Source: JAKOWB01 sp038363005 (GTDB lineage: Bacteria; Pseudomonadota; Alphaproteobacteria; Kiloniellales; JACOMY01). From it: a DNA stretch of 64,000 nucleotides. Both the position numbers and the translations under genes were made by a program. Each line of letters starts with the position of its first letter. Position 1 is the stretch's first letter. The stretch spans positions 1 to 64,000 of the forward strand of contig JBBQBI010000001.1 in NCBI GenBank assembly GCA_038363005.1, written 5' to 3'. Below, one piece after another: positions 51,308 to 59,339 of this stretch. The notes below the pieces were generated by a model. That model ran no database searches. It saw only the letters and a list, made by a program, of their open reading frames with translations, and was not told where the DNA came from.

Positions 51308-51418
51308 TTCCCCCTCTCCCAGCGCAGCTGGGGGAGGGTCGGGGAGGGGGTGTCGACTCTGGAGCTCCAGTCTGCCCCACCCCCTCCCTAGCCCTCCCCC
51401 GCTGCGCGGGAGAGGGGA
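51308..51418. repeat. paired inverted GC-rich palindromic repeat
   Basis: The left arm (51308-51352) starts TTCCCCCTCTCCC and ends GGGGAGGGGGTG. The right arm (51378-51418) is its inverted partner (CACCCCCTCCC to GGGAGAGGGGA), around a 25-base unique centre. Each arm contains an inner hairpin (GCGCAGCTGGGGGAGG type). It lies in the gap between the second PotD-like gene and the permeases. A partial further copy is near 54673. Such elements are widespread in proteobacteria and can affect differential expression within operons. Confidence 0.75.
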
Positions 51419-51442
51419 CAGGCCGCGCCTGAATTCGCCGCC

Positions 51443-52303
51443 ATGACCCCGGCCCGCCGCCAGTCCCTCATCACCGCGCTGCTGCTGGCGCCGGCCAGCC
51501 TGTGGTTCATCGCCCTGCTGGTGATGCCGCTGGTGGTGGTGCTGGTGTTCTCCGTCGGTGAGCGGGCACCGGCCGGCGGCTACGGTGGCGGCTTTACGCT
51601 CGACAACTACCTCAACCTGCCGGCGCGCTTCGCTGCCTTCAAGAACACCCTGGTGCTGGCCCCGGTGGGGATGCTGCTCTGCCTGGTCTTTGCCTATCCC
51701 CTGGCCTATTTCCTGGCGGTGAAGGTACGGCGCGGCAAGCTGCTGCTGCTGATCCTGGTGATCCTGCCCTTCTGGACCTCGTTCCTGCTGCGCACCTATG
51801 CCTGGATCATCCTGCTGTCGGGGCGCGGCATCCCGACCTGGCTGGCGATGATCGGTATCGAGGATGTGCGCCTGATCAACACGCCGCTCGCCGTGCTGAT
51901 CGGCATCGTCTACGGCTACCTGCCGCTGATGGTTTTCCCGATCTACGTCAGCCTGGAGCGGCTGGACAAGCGGCTGCTGGAGGCCTCGGGCGATCTCTAT
52001 GCCGGTGCCGTCGCCACCTTCCGCCAGGTAACCCTGCCGCTGTCGCTGCCCGGCGTGGTCACCGGCTGCCTGCTGGTCTTCATCCTGCTGATGGGCGAAT
52101 ACCTGATCCCGCAGCTGCTGGGCGGCGGCAAGGTCTTCTTCATCGGCAACGCGCTGGTCGACCTTTTCCTGCAGTCGCGCAACTGGCCCTATGGCTCGGC
52201 CGTGGCCATGTCGCTGGTGGCCATCATGCTGCTGGCGGTTGGGCTGGCGCTGCGCTGGGCGCGGCGCCAGGGCGGCCAGCAGCAGGAAGTCTCGCTATTA
52301 TGA
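51443..52303 (+). CDS. polyamine-type (PotB-like) ABC permease
   Basis: 286 residues. About six membrane segments; the ATPase contact loop is SGDLYAGAVATFRQVTLPLS near residue 180, the EAA-type motif. SLWFIALLVMPLVVVLVF is the first helix. Its stop overlaps the start of the next permease by four bases (ATGA). It pairs with the next protein to form the import channel. Confidence 0.9.
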   Translation: MTPARRQSLITALLLAPASLWFIALLVMPLVVVLVFSVGERAPAGGYGGGFTLDNYLNLPARFAAFKNTLVLAPVGMLLCLVFAYPLAYFLAVKVRRGKLLLLILVILPFWTSFLLRTYAWIILLSGRGIPTWLAMIGIEDVRLINTPLAVLIGIVYGYLPLMVFPIYVSLERLDKRLLEASGDLYAGAVATFRQVTLPLSLPGVVTGCLLVFILLMGEYLIPQLLGGGKVFFIGNALVDLFLQSRNWPYGSAVAMSLVAIMLLAVGLALRWARRQGGQQQEVSLL

Positions 52304-53139
52304 AATCGGGTCGCTGGCTGAAGGGCTACGCGCTCTGCGTCTATCTGTTCCTCTATGCGCCAATCGGCCTGATCGTGCTGATCTCCTTTTCCAGCGGCCG
52401 CCAGGCCTCTTCCTTCACCGGCTTTTCGCTGCAGTGGTACGAGACCGCCTTCTCCAACCGCTTCATGATCGAGGCGCTGGTCAACAGCCTGTCGATCGCC
52501 TTCACCTCGGCCTGCCTGGCGGCGCTGATGGGTACCGCCACGGCGCTGGCGCTGCAGCGGGTGAAGGGCTGGAAGCGGCGGCTTTACGACCTGCTGATCT
52601 ACGTCTCGCTGATGGTGCCAGGCATCGTCATCGGCATCTCTACCTTGATCGCCATCGCCACGGTGCGCGATGCCGTCAATCCGCTGATCCAGGGCCTCTG
52701 GGCTGGCGCGCCGGTGATCGACCTGGGCTGGGGCTCCATCGTCGCCGCCCACACGCTGTTCAACATGGCGCTGGTCATCGTCATCGTGCGGGCGCGCATC
52801 GCCGGCATGGACGGTAGCCTGATCGAGGCCTCGGCCGATCTCTACGCCACGCCCTGGGGCACCTTCCGCCAGGTGACGCTGCCCTTGATCATGCCGGCCA
52901 TCGTCGCCGGCTTCCTGCTGTCCTTCACCTTCTCCTTCGACGACTACGTGGTTGCCAGCTTCGTCAACGGGCGCGAGGTGACCTTGCCGCTCTATGTCTT
53001 CGCCTCGATCCGCCGCGGCGTGACGCCAGAGATCAACGCCATCGCCACCACCGTGCTTGTGGTCACCCTGACCATGCTTATCATCGCCCAGATCCTGCTG
53101 CGTCGCGCGCCCAAGGCGCGCGTCCCTGCCGCCGCCTAG
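52300..53139 (+). CDS. polyamine-type (PotC-like) ABC permease
   Basis: 279 residues. The first helix is YALCVYLFLYAPIGLIVLI, and the contact loop reads ASADLYATPWGTFRQVTLPL. YDLLIYVSLMVPGIVIG and FSFDDYVVASF are typical PotC blocks. It is translationally coupled to the PotB-like gene. An SMP-30-like gene follows 23 bases later, likely in the same transcript. Confidence 0.9.
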   Translation: MKSGRWLKGYALCVYLFLYAPIGLIVLISFSSGRQASSFTGFSLQWYETAFSNRFMIEALVNSLSIAFTSACLAALMGTATALALQRVKGWKRRLYDLLIYVSLMVPGIVIGISTLIAIATVRDAVNPLIQGLWAGAPVIDLGWGSIVAAHTLFNMALVIVIVRARIAGMDGSLIEASADLYATPWGTFRQVTLPLIMPAIVAGFLLSFTFSFDDYVVASFVNGREVTLPLYVFASIRRGVTPEINAIATTVLVVTLTMLIIAQILLRRAPKARVPAAA

Positions 53140-53162
53140 TGCCAAGTCAAAGGAAGCCCGCC

Positions 53163-54035
53163 ATGTCCGCACTGAAGCCCCGCGTCGCCCTGCAAATCGA
53201 TGCCGCCCTGGGCGAGACCCCGGTGTGGAGCGCCGCCGAACAGCGGCTCTACTGGATCGACTCGCTGCGGGCCAAGGTGCATCGCTTCGACCCGGTGACG
53301 GGCCGGGACGAGCTGCTGCCGCTGGCCGGTCTGGAGGGCTACCTGGGCTCCATGGCGCTGGCCGCCGACGGCGGGCTGCTGCTGCTCTGCGGCAAGCGCT
53401 TCTATCGCGTCGCGCCGGGCGGCAGCCATGCCGAGCCGCAGACCGCGGTGGAGGCCGACCAGCCGGCCAACAACCCGAACGATGGCAAGGTCGATCCGCA
53501 GGGCCGCTTCTGGTTCGGCACCATGGACGCTGGCAACACGCAGCCGACCGGCAGCCTCTATCGCTACGACGGGCGGGATGTGACGCGGATGGACACGGGC
53601 TTTGCCTGTTCCAACGGCCTGGCCTGGTCGCCGGACGGCAAGACGCTGTACTTCGTCGACATGATGCCGGGCGATCTGCTGGCCTATGACTTCGACGGCG
53701 CCGTCGGCACACTGTCCAATCGCCGCGTCTTCGCCCACTTCGACGGCAGCGAGGGACTGCCCGACGGCATCTGCGCCGATGCCGCCGGCGGGCTGTGGAT
53801 CGCGCACTGGGACGGCGCCTGCGTCACGCGCTATGCCGCCGACGGCAAGCGCACCCACAAGGTGGAATTGCCGGCGCCGCGCGTCACCTGCCCGATCTTC
53901 GGCGGGCCGGCGTTGAAGACGCTCTTCATCACCACCTCGGGCGACCAGGTGATCGAGCAGGCGCCGCTGTCGGGCTCCCTCTTCGCCTTCGAGCCGGAGG
54001 TACCGGGCCTGCCGATTCCGGCCTTCAAGGGCTAG
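53163..54035 (+). CDS. SMP-30/gluconolactonase/LRE-type lactonase
   Basis: 290 residues from ATG 53163 with AGGAAG upstream. It has the six-bladed propeller pattern with metal ligands E18 (GETPVW), N151 (ACSNGLAWSPDGK) and D201 (GLPDGICAD), matching E18/N154/D204 of regucalcin from memory; NPNDGKVDPQGRFWFGTMD is the other signature. The family hydrolyses sugar lactones and similar esters, some sugar-acid related. It follows the polyamine-type permease, so it may act on the imported compound or be a passenger. It ends four bases into the convergent YqaA-like gene. Confidence 0.85.
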   Translation: MSALKPRVALQIDAALGETPVWSAAEQRLYWIDSLRAKVHRFDPVTGRDELLPLAGLEGYLGSMALAADGGLLLLCGKRFYRVAPGGSHAEPQTAVEADQPANNPNDGKVDPQGRFWFGTMDAGNTQPTGSLYRYDGRDVTRMDTGFACSNGLAWSPDGKTLYFVDMMPGDLLAYDFDGAVGTLSNRRVFAHFDGSEGLPDGICADAAGGLWIAHWDGACVTRYAADGKRTHKVELPAPRVTCPIFGGPALKTLFITTSGDQVIEQAPLSGSLFAFEPEVPGLPIPAFKG

Positions 54036-54586
54036 ACGACCCACTCCACCGCGACGAAGCCGCCGATCAGCAGCGCCAGCACCAGCCAGCCGATCCAGGC
54101 GGCGTGGCGGTCGAGCAGCAGGCGCAGGCGCGGGCCGAGCCACCAGGCCAGCAGCCCGAAAGCGGCAAAGCGTCCGCCACGGCCGAGGACCGAGATGGCG
54201 AGGAACAGCCAGAGGTCCAACTGCTCGACGCCGCTGGCGATGGCGATCAGCTTGTAGGGCAGGGGCGAGAGTGCGCCCAACAGCACGATCAGCGCGCCCT
54301 GGTCGTGGAAGTCACGGCGCAGCGCGGCGAAGCTGTCCTGCCAGCCGTAGAGGTCGATCAGCCAGACCACCAGCGTCTCGTAGAGCAGCCGGCCGATGCC
54401 ATAGCCGACCAGACCACCCAGCACCGAGGCCAGGCTGGCGACCCAGACGACACGCCACAGCCGCGCCCGCTCGGCCAGCATGACCGGCAAGGTCACGGCA
54501 TCCACCGGGATCGGCAGCAGCGCGCTCTCGGCGAAAGAGACCAGCGCCACGACGCGCAGCGCCCCGGGTCCCGACCCGGCCCGCAT
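54032..54586 (-). CDS. YqaA/DedA-type (SNARE-associated) membrane protein, start uncertain
   Basis: 184 residues from the ATG at 54586. It has the family core: ALVSFAESALLPIPVDAVTLP, ALSPLPYKLIAIASG, and four to five membrane segments. Family members normally begin with about 15 further residues such as RLYxW; here the in-frame codons upstream read IFDRLYRWA, but no ATG, GTG or TTG is found before a CTG at 54637. So translation may start at a rare codon, or the protein may be short. It may act in lipid scrambling or envelope maintenance, by analogy only. It overlaps the convergent SMP-30 gene by four bases. Confidence 0.7.
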   Translation of the reverse strand: MRAGSGPGALRVVALVSFAESALLPIPVDAVTLPVMLAERARLWRVVWVASLASVLGGLVGYGIGRLLYETLVVWLIDLYGWQDSFAALRRDFHDQGALIVLLGALSPLPYKLIAIASGVEQLDLWLFLAISVLGRGGRFAAFGLLAWWLGPRLRLLLDRHAAWIGWLVLALLIGGFVAVEWVV

Positions 54587-54672
54587 GGCCCAGCGATAAA
54601 GGCGGTCGAAGATGCGCGCGACTCCGCAACGATGCAGTCCGTCGGACCCTAGGGACGTGGTGTTACGGATTT

Positions 54673-54689
54673 GCGGGGGAGAGGGGACA
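54673..54689. repeat. fragment of the GC-rich palindromic repeat
   Basis: GCGGGGGAGAGGGGACA closely matches the outer end of the right arm of the paired repeat at 51378-51420 (GCGCGGGAGAGGGGACA). The remainder is absent. It lies between the YqaA-like and hpnD genes, about 3.3 kb from the full element. Confidence 0.5.
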
Positions 54690-54707
54690 AGCGACGGCTC
54701 AACGGCC

Positions 54708-55562
54708 TCACAGCAGTCCGTGGCGCAGCGCCACCCAGATCTTGAGGCCCTTGGACAGCGACAGGCGAGGCTCCACCTTCTCCCAACCCCGCGCCTCCAG
54801 GCGACGCAGGATGCGCCAGTACATCTCCTGCATCAGGATTGCCGGCTTGATGGTGCGGCGGGGGATGCGGGCGATCAGCGCGCGACTTTCGGCAAAGCGC
54901 CGGGCCGCCAGCGCGCCCAGCGCGGCGCGCGCCTGGCCGACATGCGGGTGCGCCATCACCGCCTCCGGGTCGCGGCTGTCGATGCCGGCCTCGGCCAGGA
55001 ATTCGGCCGGCAGGTAGAGGCGGCCGTCGGCGGCGTCCTCGGCCTGGTCGCGCAGGATGTTGGTGAGCTGCAGCGCCTCGCCCAGCGCTACCGCCAGGGC
55101 CTCCGCCGGCAGGCCGCTGGCGCCGAAGGCGCGGATCGACAGCTGTCCCACGGCACCGGCGACGCGTCGGCAGTAGAGCCGCAGGTCGGCCAGTGACGGC
55201 GCCACCACTGGCCCGCGCGCGTCCATCTCCATGCCATCGATCACTGCCAGGAACTCGGCCTGCGGCAGAAAGTAATCGGTCACCGGCTTCACCAGTGCGC
55301 GCGTCGTTGCCCGCGTCGGGCGCCCGGCGTAGAGGCGGCCGATCTCGCTGCGCCAGTCCGCCAGCTCCACCAGCTTCTGCGGCAGCGGGCCGGGTTCGTC
55401 GGCCACGTCGTCGACCTCGCGGCAGAAGGCATAGATGGCGTACATGGCCTCGCGCCGCGGCTTCGGCAGGATGCGCATGCCGCTCATGAAGGAGGTCTTG
55501 GAGCGCTGCACCACCTGGGCGACGTGCGCGCGGTCGGCGTTCTCGTCGGTCACCGCCGTCAT
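54708..55562 (-). CDS. hpnD: presqualene diphosphate synthase HpnD
   Basis: 284 residues. Trans-isoprenyl/squalene-synthase fold: FCREVDDVADE is the first Asp-rich motif and LTNILRDQAEDA the second. SKTSFMSGMRILPKPRREAMY is the typical HpnD start, and YRILRRLEARGW lies in the C-terminal part. In the bacterial HpnCDE route, HpnD condenses farnesyl diphosphate to presqualene diphosphate. It overlaps hpnC by four bases. No hpnE or squalene-hopene cyclase gene follows; the next gene is the YqaA-like one. Confidence 0.9.
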   Translation of the reverse strand: MTAVTDENADRAHVAQVVQRSKTSFMSGMRILPKPRREAMYAIYAFCREVDDVADEPGPLPQKLVELADWRSEIGRLYAGRPTRATTRALVKPVTDYFLPQAEFLAVIDGMEMDARGPVVAPSLADLRLYCRRVAGAVGQLSIRAFGASGLPAEALAVALGEALQLTNILRDQAEDAADGRLYLPAEFLAEAGIDSRDPEAVMAHPHVGQARAALGALAARRFAESRALIARIPRRTIKPAILMQEMYWRILRRLEARGWEKVEPRLSLSKGLKIWVALRHGLL

Positions 55563-56428
55563 GGCCGGCGACCCTCGGCGACCCGCAGCGTGGCGGCCAG
55601 CGCGCCGCCCAGGCCGCAGCGCAGCGCCTGCGGCTTGCTCAGCTTTACCCGCGTCGCCAGGGGATCGCGCTGCTTCAGCTCGGCCGAGAGCCGGCGGGCG
55701 ATGCGCCAGATGGCGGCCGATTCCATCGCCAGGCGGCGGCTGCGCAGCAAGCCCGGCAGGGCGCGGGCCTGGCGGATCAGCGTGTCGGTGGCGGCCAGGC
55801 AGCGATCCAGCACGCGGCGCAGCGCCGGTGTCAGCGCGGGTCCCAGCAGCTCCTCGGTACGCGCCCCCTCGGTCGCCATCCAGTCCTGCGGCAGGTAGCA
55901 GCGATCGAGCTGTCGCAGGTCGTCACCGCAGTCCTGCAGGTGGTTCAGCACCTGCAGCGCCGAGCAGAGCGCGTCGGACGCGGCGAAGGCGGCGGGATCG
56001 CGGTCGCCGTGCAGGTGCACCAGGTAGCGCCCGACCGGATTGGCCGAGTTCTCGCAATAGCCCATGAGGTCGGCCCAGTCGGCGTAGCGGTTCTGCCGCG
56101 CGTCCTGGATGAAGGCCACTGTTAGGTCGCTGGCGTGGCGCAGCGGCACCCCGGTTTCCAGCATCGAGGCGCGCAGCCGCGTGCCCTTCTCCAGCCCCGG
56201 CGCCTCGGCGGTTCCCTGGATCGCGGCGGCGAAACGTTCGAGCCGCTCGATCTTCTCGTCCGCCGGCAGGTCGGGGTTGTCCGCCACGTCGTCGATGGCG
56301 CGGGCGAAGGCGTAGTAGCGCGCTACGTGCGGGCGCAGCGCGCGCGGGATGAGGAAGGAGCCGACGGGAAAGTTCTCGTCCGCCGCCCCCTTGCCCGATG
56401 GTGTCTCGACGCTGTCGCTGACGCTCAT
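55559..56428 (-). CDS. hpnC: hydroxysqualene synthase HpnC
   Basis: 289 residues. FPVGSFLIPRALRPHVARYY and YAFARAIDDVADNPDLP (first Asp-rich motif), then YCENSANPVGRYLVHLHG and LQDCGDDLRQLDRCYLP, identify HpnC. It converts presqualene diphosphate to hydroxysqualene in hopanoid precursor synthesis. The ATG overlaps the hpnB stop and the stop overlaps hpnD, so the three are translationally coupled. Confidence 0.9.
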   Translation of the reverse strand: MSVSDSVETPSGKGAADENFPVGSFLIPRALRPHVARYYAFARAIDDVADNPDLPADEKIERLERFAAAIQGTAEAPGLEKGTRLRASMLETGVPLRHASDLTVAFIQDARQNRYADWADLMGYCENSANPVGRYLVHLHGDRDPAAFAASDALCSALQVLNHLQDCGDDLRQLDRCYLPQDWMATEGARTEELLGPALTPALRRVLDRCLAATDTLIRQARALPGLLRSRRLAMESAAIWRIARRLSAELKQRDPLATRVKLSKPQALRCGLGGALAATLRVAEGRRP

Positions 56429-57606
56429 CCCCCGACCTTACCGGCCGCGACGCGGCCTTTCCAGGTGGCGCCCCGCCCGCCCCAGTGGCGCCGCGCCGAA
56501 TCCAGCGTCATCAGCGTGTAGAGCAACCCGGCCAGCGGCAGCAGCAGCGCGCGCAGCGGCGCCAGGCCATAGAGCCGCAAGGTCGGCAGCTCGCTCAGCG
56601 CCATTAGCGACCAGGCGCCCAGCGCCAGGCTGCCGGCCAGGGCACTGCCGTGCCAGGGCCAGGTCAGGGCCAGCAGCGGCGGCACCAGGTAGAGCAGCAG
56701 CATGCCGAGCAGCGTGCCCAGCAGCAGAAGCGAGCTGTAGCGCAGCTGCGTGAAGGCCGAGCGCGCCACCATGCGCCAGATCTCCCCCAGTCCGCTGTAA
56801 GGACGCAGCGAATGCGACGTCTCGGCCAGGCCCAGCCAGATGCCGAGGCCCTGGCGCCGCGCTGCTGGTTTCACCAGCGCCGCCAGGGTGCAGTCGTCGA
56901 TCACCGCGCTCTTCATCGCCGCCAGGCCGCCGGCGGCCGCCAGCGTATCGGCGCGCAGCAGCACGCAGCCGCCGGCTGCCGCCGCCACGCGGGAGCGCGG
57001 ATCGTTGGCCCGCGGGAAGGGGAAAAGCTGCTGGAAGAAGTAGACGAAGGCCGGGATCAGCAGGCGTTCCCAGGCGCTCTGGCACCAGAGCTTCACCATC
57101 AGCGAGACCAGGGCGCGCCGGTCGCCTTCGGCCTTGGCCACCAGGCGGCGCAGCGTGTCGGGCGGGTGGCCGATGTCGGCATCGGTCAGCCACCAATAGT
57201 CCGGCGCCGGCGAGACCGACCGCATCCCGCTTTCCAGCGCCCAGAGCTTGCCGACCCAGCCGGGCTCGCGCGGCGGTGCCGGCAGGACCGTCAGACGCGG
57301 GTCGGCGCCGGCGGCCGCGCGTGCGGCTTGCGCCGTGCCATCGCTCGACTCGTCGTCCACCAGCACGACCTGGAAGGACCCCGGGTAATCCTGTCCCAGG
57401 TGGCCGGCGATGGCCTGGCCGATCACATCGGCTTCGTTGCGGGCCGGCACCACGGCGACGACGCTGGGCCACTGTGCCAGCGTCGCCGCCGTGGCCGGCA
57501 GCCGCTGGTCGGCCAGCCAGAAGCGGCCGTGGAACAGCAGCAGATAGGCCCAGGCGGCGAGCGCCAGGGCGGCAGGCAGCCAGAGCCAGATCACGCTTCC
57601 GCTCAC
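56425..57606 (-). CDS. hpnB: hopanoid-associated glycosyltransferase HpnB
   Basis: 393 residues from a GTG at 57606 overlapping the HD gene (GTGA). A GT2 domain is flanked by membrane helices: VVAVVPARNEADVIG, VVLVDDESSDGTAQ, WWLTDADIGHPPDTL and QRxRW-like elements are visible. The C-terminal third holds several membrane helices. HpnB is found in hopanoid clusters and may glycosylate hopanoids; its exact reaction is not established. A longer open frame upstream to 58317 is the shadow of the HD gene. Confidence 0.85.
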   Translation of the reverse strand: MSGSVIWLWLPAALALAAWAYLLLFHGRFWLADQRLPATAATLAQWPSVVAVVPARNEADVIGQAIAGHLGQDYPGSFQVVLVDDESSDGTAQAARAAAGADPRLTVLPAPPREPGWVGKLWALESGMRSVSPAPDYWWLTDADIGHPPDTLRRLVAKAEGDRRALVSLMVKLWCQSAWERLLIPAFVYFFQQLFPFPRANDPRSRVAAAAGGCVLLRADTLAAAGGLAAMKSAVIDDCTLAALVKPAARRQGLGIWLGLAETSHSLRPYSGLGEIWRMVARSAFTQLRYSSLLLLGTLLGMLLLYLVPPLLALTWPWHGSALAGSLALGAWSLMALSELPTLRLYGLAPLRALLLPLAGLLYTLMTLDSARRHWGGRGATWKGRVAAGKVGG

Positions 57607-58211
57607 TGGGCCGCCTCGGCCAGCGCAGCGAAGCGGGCGAGGAAGCGCTGCTTGGCATCGGCCGGGGCCAGCGGCACCAGGCGATGCAGCTCGACACCGC
57701 GCGGCCGGCCGAAGAACCTGATGGCCTCGTCCTCCGCGAAGCCTGCCAGCAAGGTGGCCTCGAAAAAGGCGGCGGTCTTGTCGGCGCGCTTGATCAGGTC
57801 GGTGACGTGCTGCGGCAGCACCGCCGGCAGGCCGAAGCGCAGGTGGATGGCGCCCAGCAGGCGGTGCTCCAGCGCCCTGTAGTGGGGCCCGATCTGCGCC
57901 TTGAAGGGGGTGATGAGGTCGCCCAGCACATGCTCCGCCGCGTCGTGCAGCAGCGCCGCCAGGCGCCACTTCGCCGGCGTCAGCGGCTTCATCTGCCCGA
58001 CCAGCTTCTCCACCAGCAGCGAGTGCTGCGCCACGGTGAAGGCCCAGTCGCCCCGCGTCTGGCCGTTCCAGCGGGCGACGCGCGACAGCCCCTGGGCGAT
58101 GTCCTCGATCTCGACGTCGAGCGGCGAGGGATCCAGCAGGTCGAGGCGGCGGCCCGACAGCATGCGCTGCCAGGCGCGGGGGGGGGGCGTGGGGGCGGGT
58201 GGGCGCGGCAT
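57603..58211 (-). CDS. HD-domain phosphohydrolase (YfbR-like)
   Basis: 202 residues. The motif series is H in VAQHSLLVEK, HD in AALLHDAAEHVLGD and the later D in KRADKTAAFFEA, typical of HD nucleotidases. The stretch RMLSGRRLDLLDPSPLD is family-specific. It is the first gene of the hopanoid operon and overlaps hpnB by four bases. A run of ten C bases in the sense strand (58178-58187) encodes part of TPPPR close to the start. The role in hopanoid synthesis, if any, is unknown. Confidence 0.85.
   Translation of the reverse strand: MPRPPAPTPPPRAWQRMLSGRRLDLLDPSPLDVEIEDIAQGLSRVARWNGQTRGDWAFTVAQHSLLVEKLVGQMKPLTPAKWRLAALLHDAAEHVLGDLITPFKAQIGPHYRALEHRLLGAIHLRFGLPAVLPQHVTDLIKRADKTAAFFEATLLAGFAEDEAIRFFGRPRGVELHRLVPLAPADAKQRFLARFAALAEAAQ
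58178..58187. repeat. G10/C10 homopolymer near the start of the HD-domain gene
   Basis: Ten consecutive G on the plus strand lie at codons 9-12 of the HD-domain gene. A change of one base would shift the frame within the first dozen residues. Tracts of this length are prone to slippage and also to sequencing error. Confidence 0.8.
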
Positions 58212-58295
58212 GGGGCGCGACCCTAGAAAGCCGCGGGCGACTGGGCAAGGGGGCCCTTTCCGGCCTGGGCACCGGCCGTGCTAGAACCCTGCGCC

Positions 58296-59312
58296 ATGGG
58301 GATCGCCGGCAAGCCACTCACCCTGCCGCTGCTCGACCTGGCTCGTCTGGACGCGGGGCCGGGCGAACGCGCTGCCTTCCTGGCCGAGCTGCGGGCGGCG
58401 GCGCGCGATGTCGGCTTCTTCTACCTCGTCGGCCATGGCATTCCAGCCGCCCAAGTGGCTGCGCTGCAGGCCAGCGCGCGTGCTTTCTTCGCCCTGCCGG
58501 AGGCTGACAAGGTCGCCGTCGAGATGGTGCATTCCGCCCAGTTCCGCGGCTACACCCGGGTCGGCTGGGAGATCACGCGCGGCGCCGCCGACCTGCGCGA
58601 GCAGTTCGACATCGGGCCGGAACGCGGCCCCTGGCCAGCAGCGCCGGACAACCCGCCCTGGACGCGGCTGCAGGGTGCCAACCTCTGGGCACCGCAGGTG
58701 CCGCAGTTCCGCGCCGCCCTGCTAGCCTGGCAGGAGGCCTGCGGCCAGGTCTCGATCCGCCTGCTGCGCGCCTTCGCTCTGGCGCTGGAGCAGGATCCCG
58801 AGGTCTTCCAGCCGCTCTATGCCAGGGACCCGCACCAGCGGGTCAAGGTCATCCGCTATCCCGGCCAGCACGAGGTGACGGGCGAACAGGGCGTCGGCGC
58901 GCACAAGGACTCCGGCTTCCTGACGCTGCTGCTGCAGGACACGCAGCCGGGCCTGCAGGTTGAGGGGCCGCAGGGCTGGATCGCCGCCGATCCCGTGCCC
59001 GGCGCCTTCGTGGTGAATGTCGGCGAGCTGCTGGAGCTGGCGTCGAACGGCTACCTGCGCGCCACGGTGCATCGCGTGGTCTCGCCGCCGGCCGGCCATG
59101 ACCGCCTGTCGGTCGCCTTCTTCTTCGGCGCCAGCCTGGAGGCCACCGTGCCGCTGCTGACCCTGCCGCCGCGACTGGCGGCGGAGGCGCGCGGGCCCGC
59201 CAGCGATCCGCAGAACCCCATGTTCCATACCGTTGGCGACAATTACATGAAGAGCCGTCTGCGTTCGCACCCCGACGTGGCGCAGCGCTGGTACGGCGAC
59301 CTGGTTGGCTAA
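58296..59312 (+). CDS. 2-oxoglutarate/Fe(II)-dependent oxygenase (isopenicillin-N-synthase-like)
   Basis: About 338 residues from ATG 58296; an ATG six codons earlier exists. The metal triad H203, D205 (VGAHKDSGFLTLL) and H259 (RATVHRVVSP), plus the co-substrate arginine R270 (DRLSVAFFF), is complete. The N-terminus (PLLDLARL...GFFYLVGHGI) matches the DIOX_N domain. These enzymes hydroxylate or desaturate small molecules; the substrate is not readable. It diverges from the HD gene across 84 bases and is followed after 27 bases by an imine-reductase-like gene, possibly as one pathway. Confidence 0.85.
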   Translation: MGIAGKPLTLPLLDLARLDAGPGERAAFLAELRAAARDVGFFYLVGHGIPAAQVAALQASARAFFALPEADKVAVEMVHSAQFRGYTRVGWEITRGAADLREQFDIGPERGPWPAAPDNPPWTRLQGANLWAPQVPQFRAALLAWQEACGQVSIRLLRAFALALEQDPEVFQPLYARDPHQRVKVIRYPGQHEVTGEQGVGAHKDSGFLTLLLQDTQPGLQVEGPQGWIAADPVPGAFVVNVGELLELASNGYLRATVHRVVSPPAGHDRLSVAFFFGASLEATVPLLTLPPRLAAEARGPASDPQNPMFHTVGDNYMKSRLRSHPDVAQRWYGDLVG

Positions 59313-59339
59313 GTCGGCCCGAAGGGAAGAGGACAGGGC

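Noticed and set aside
56425..58317. 630-residue hpnB with a long N-terminal extension
   Set aside because: The extension is an out-of-frame shadow of the HD-domain gene; the GTG at 57606 overlaps the HD stop in the usual way.
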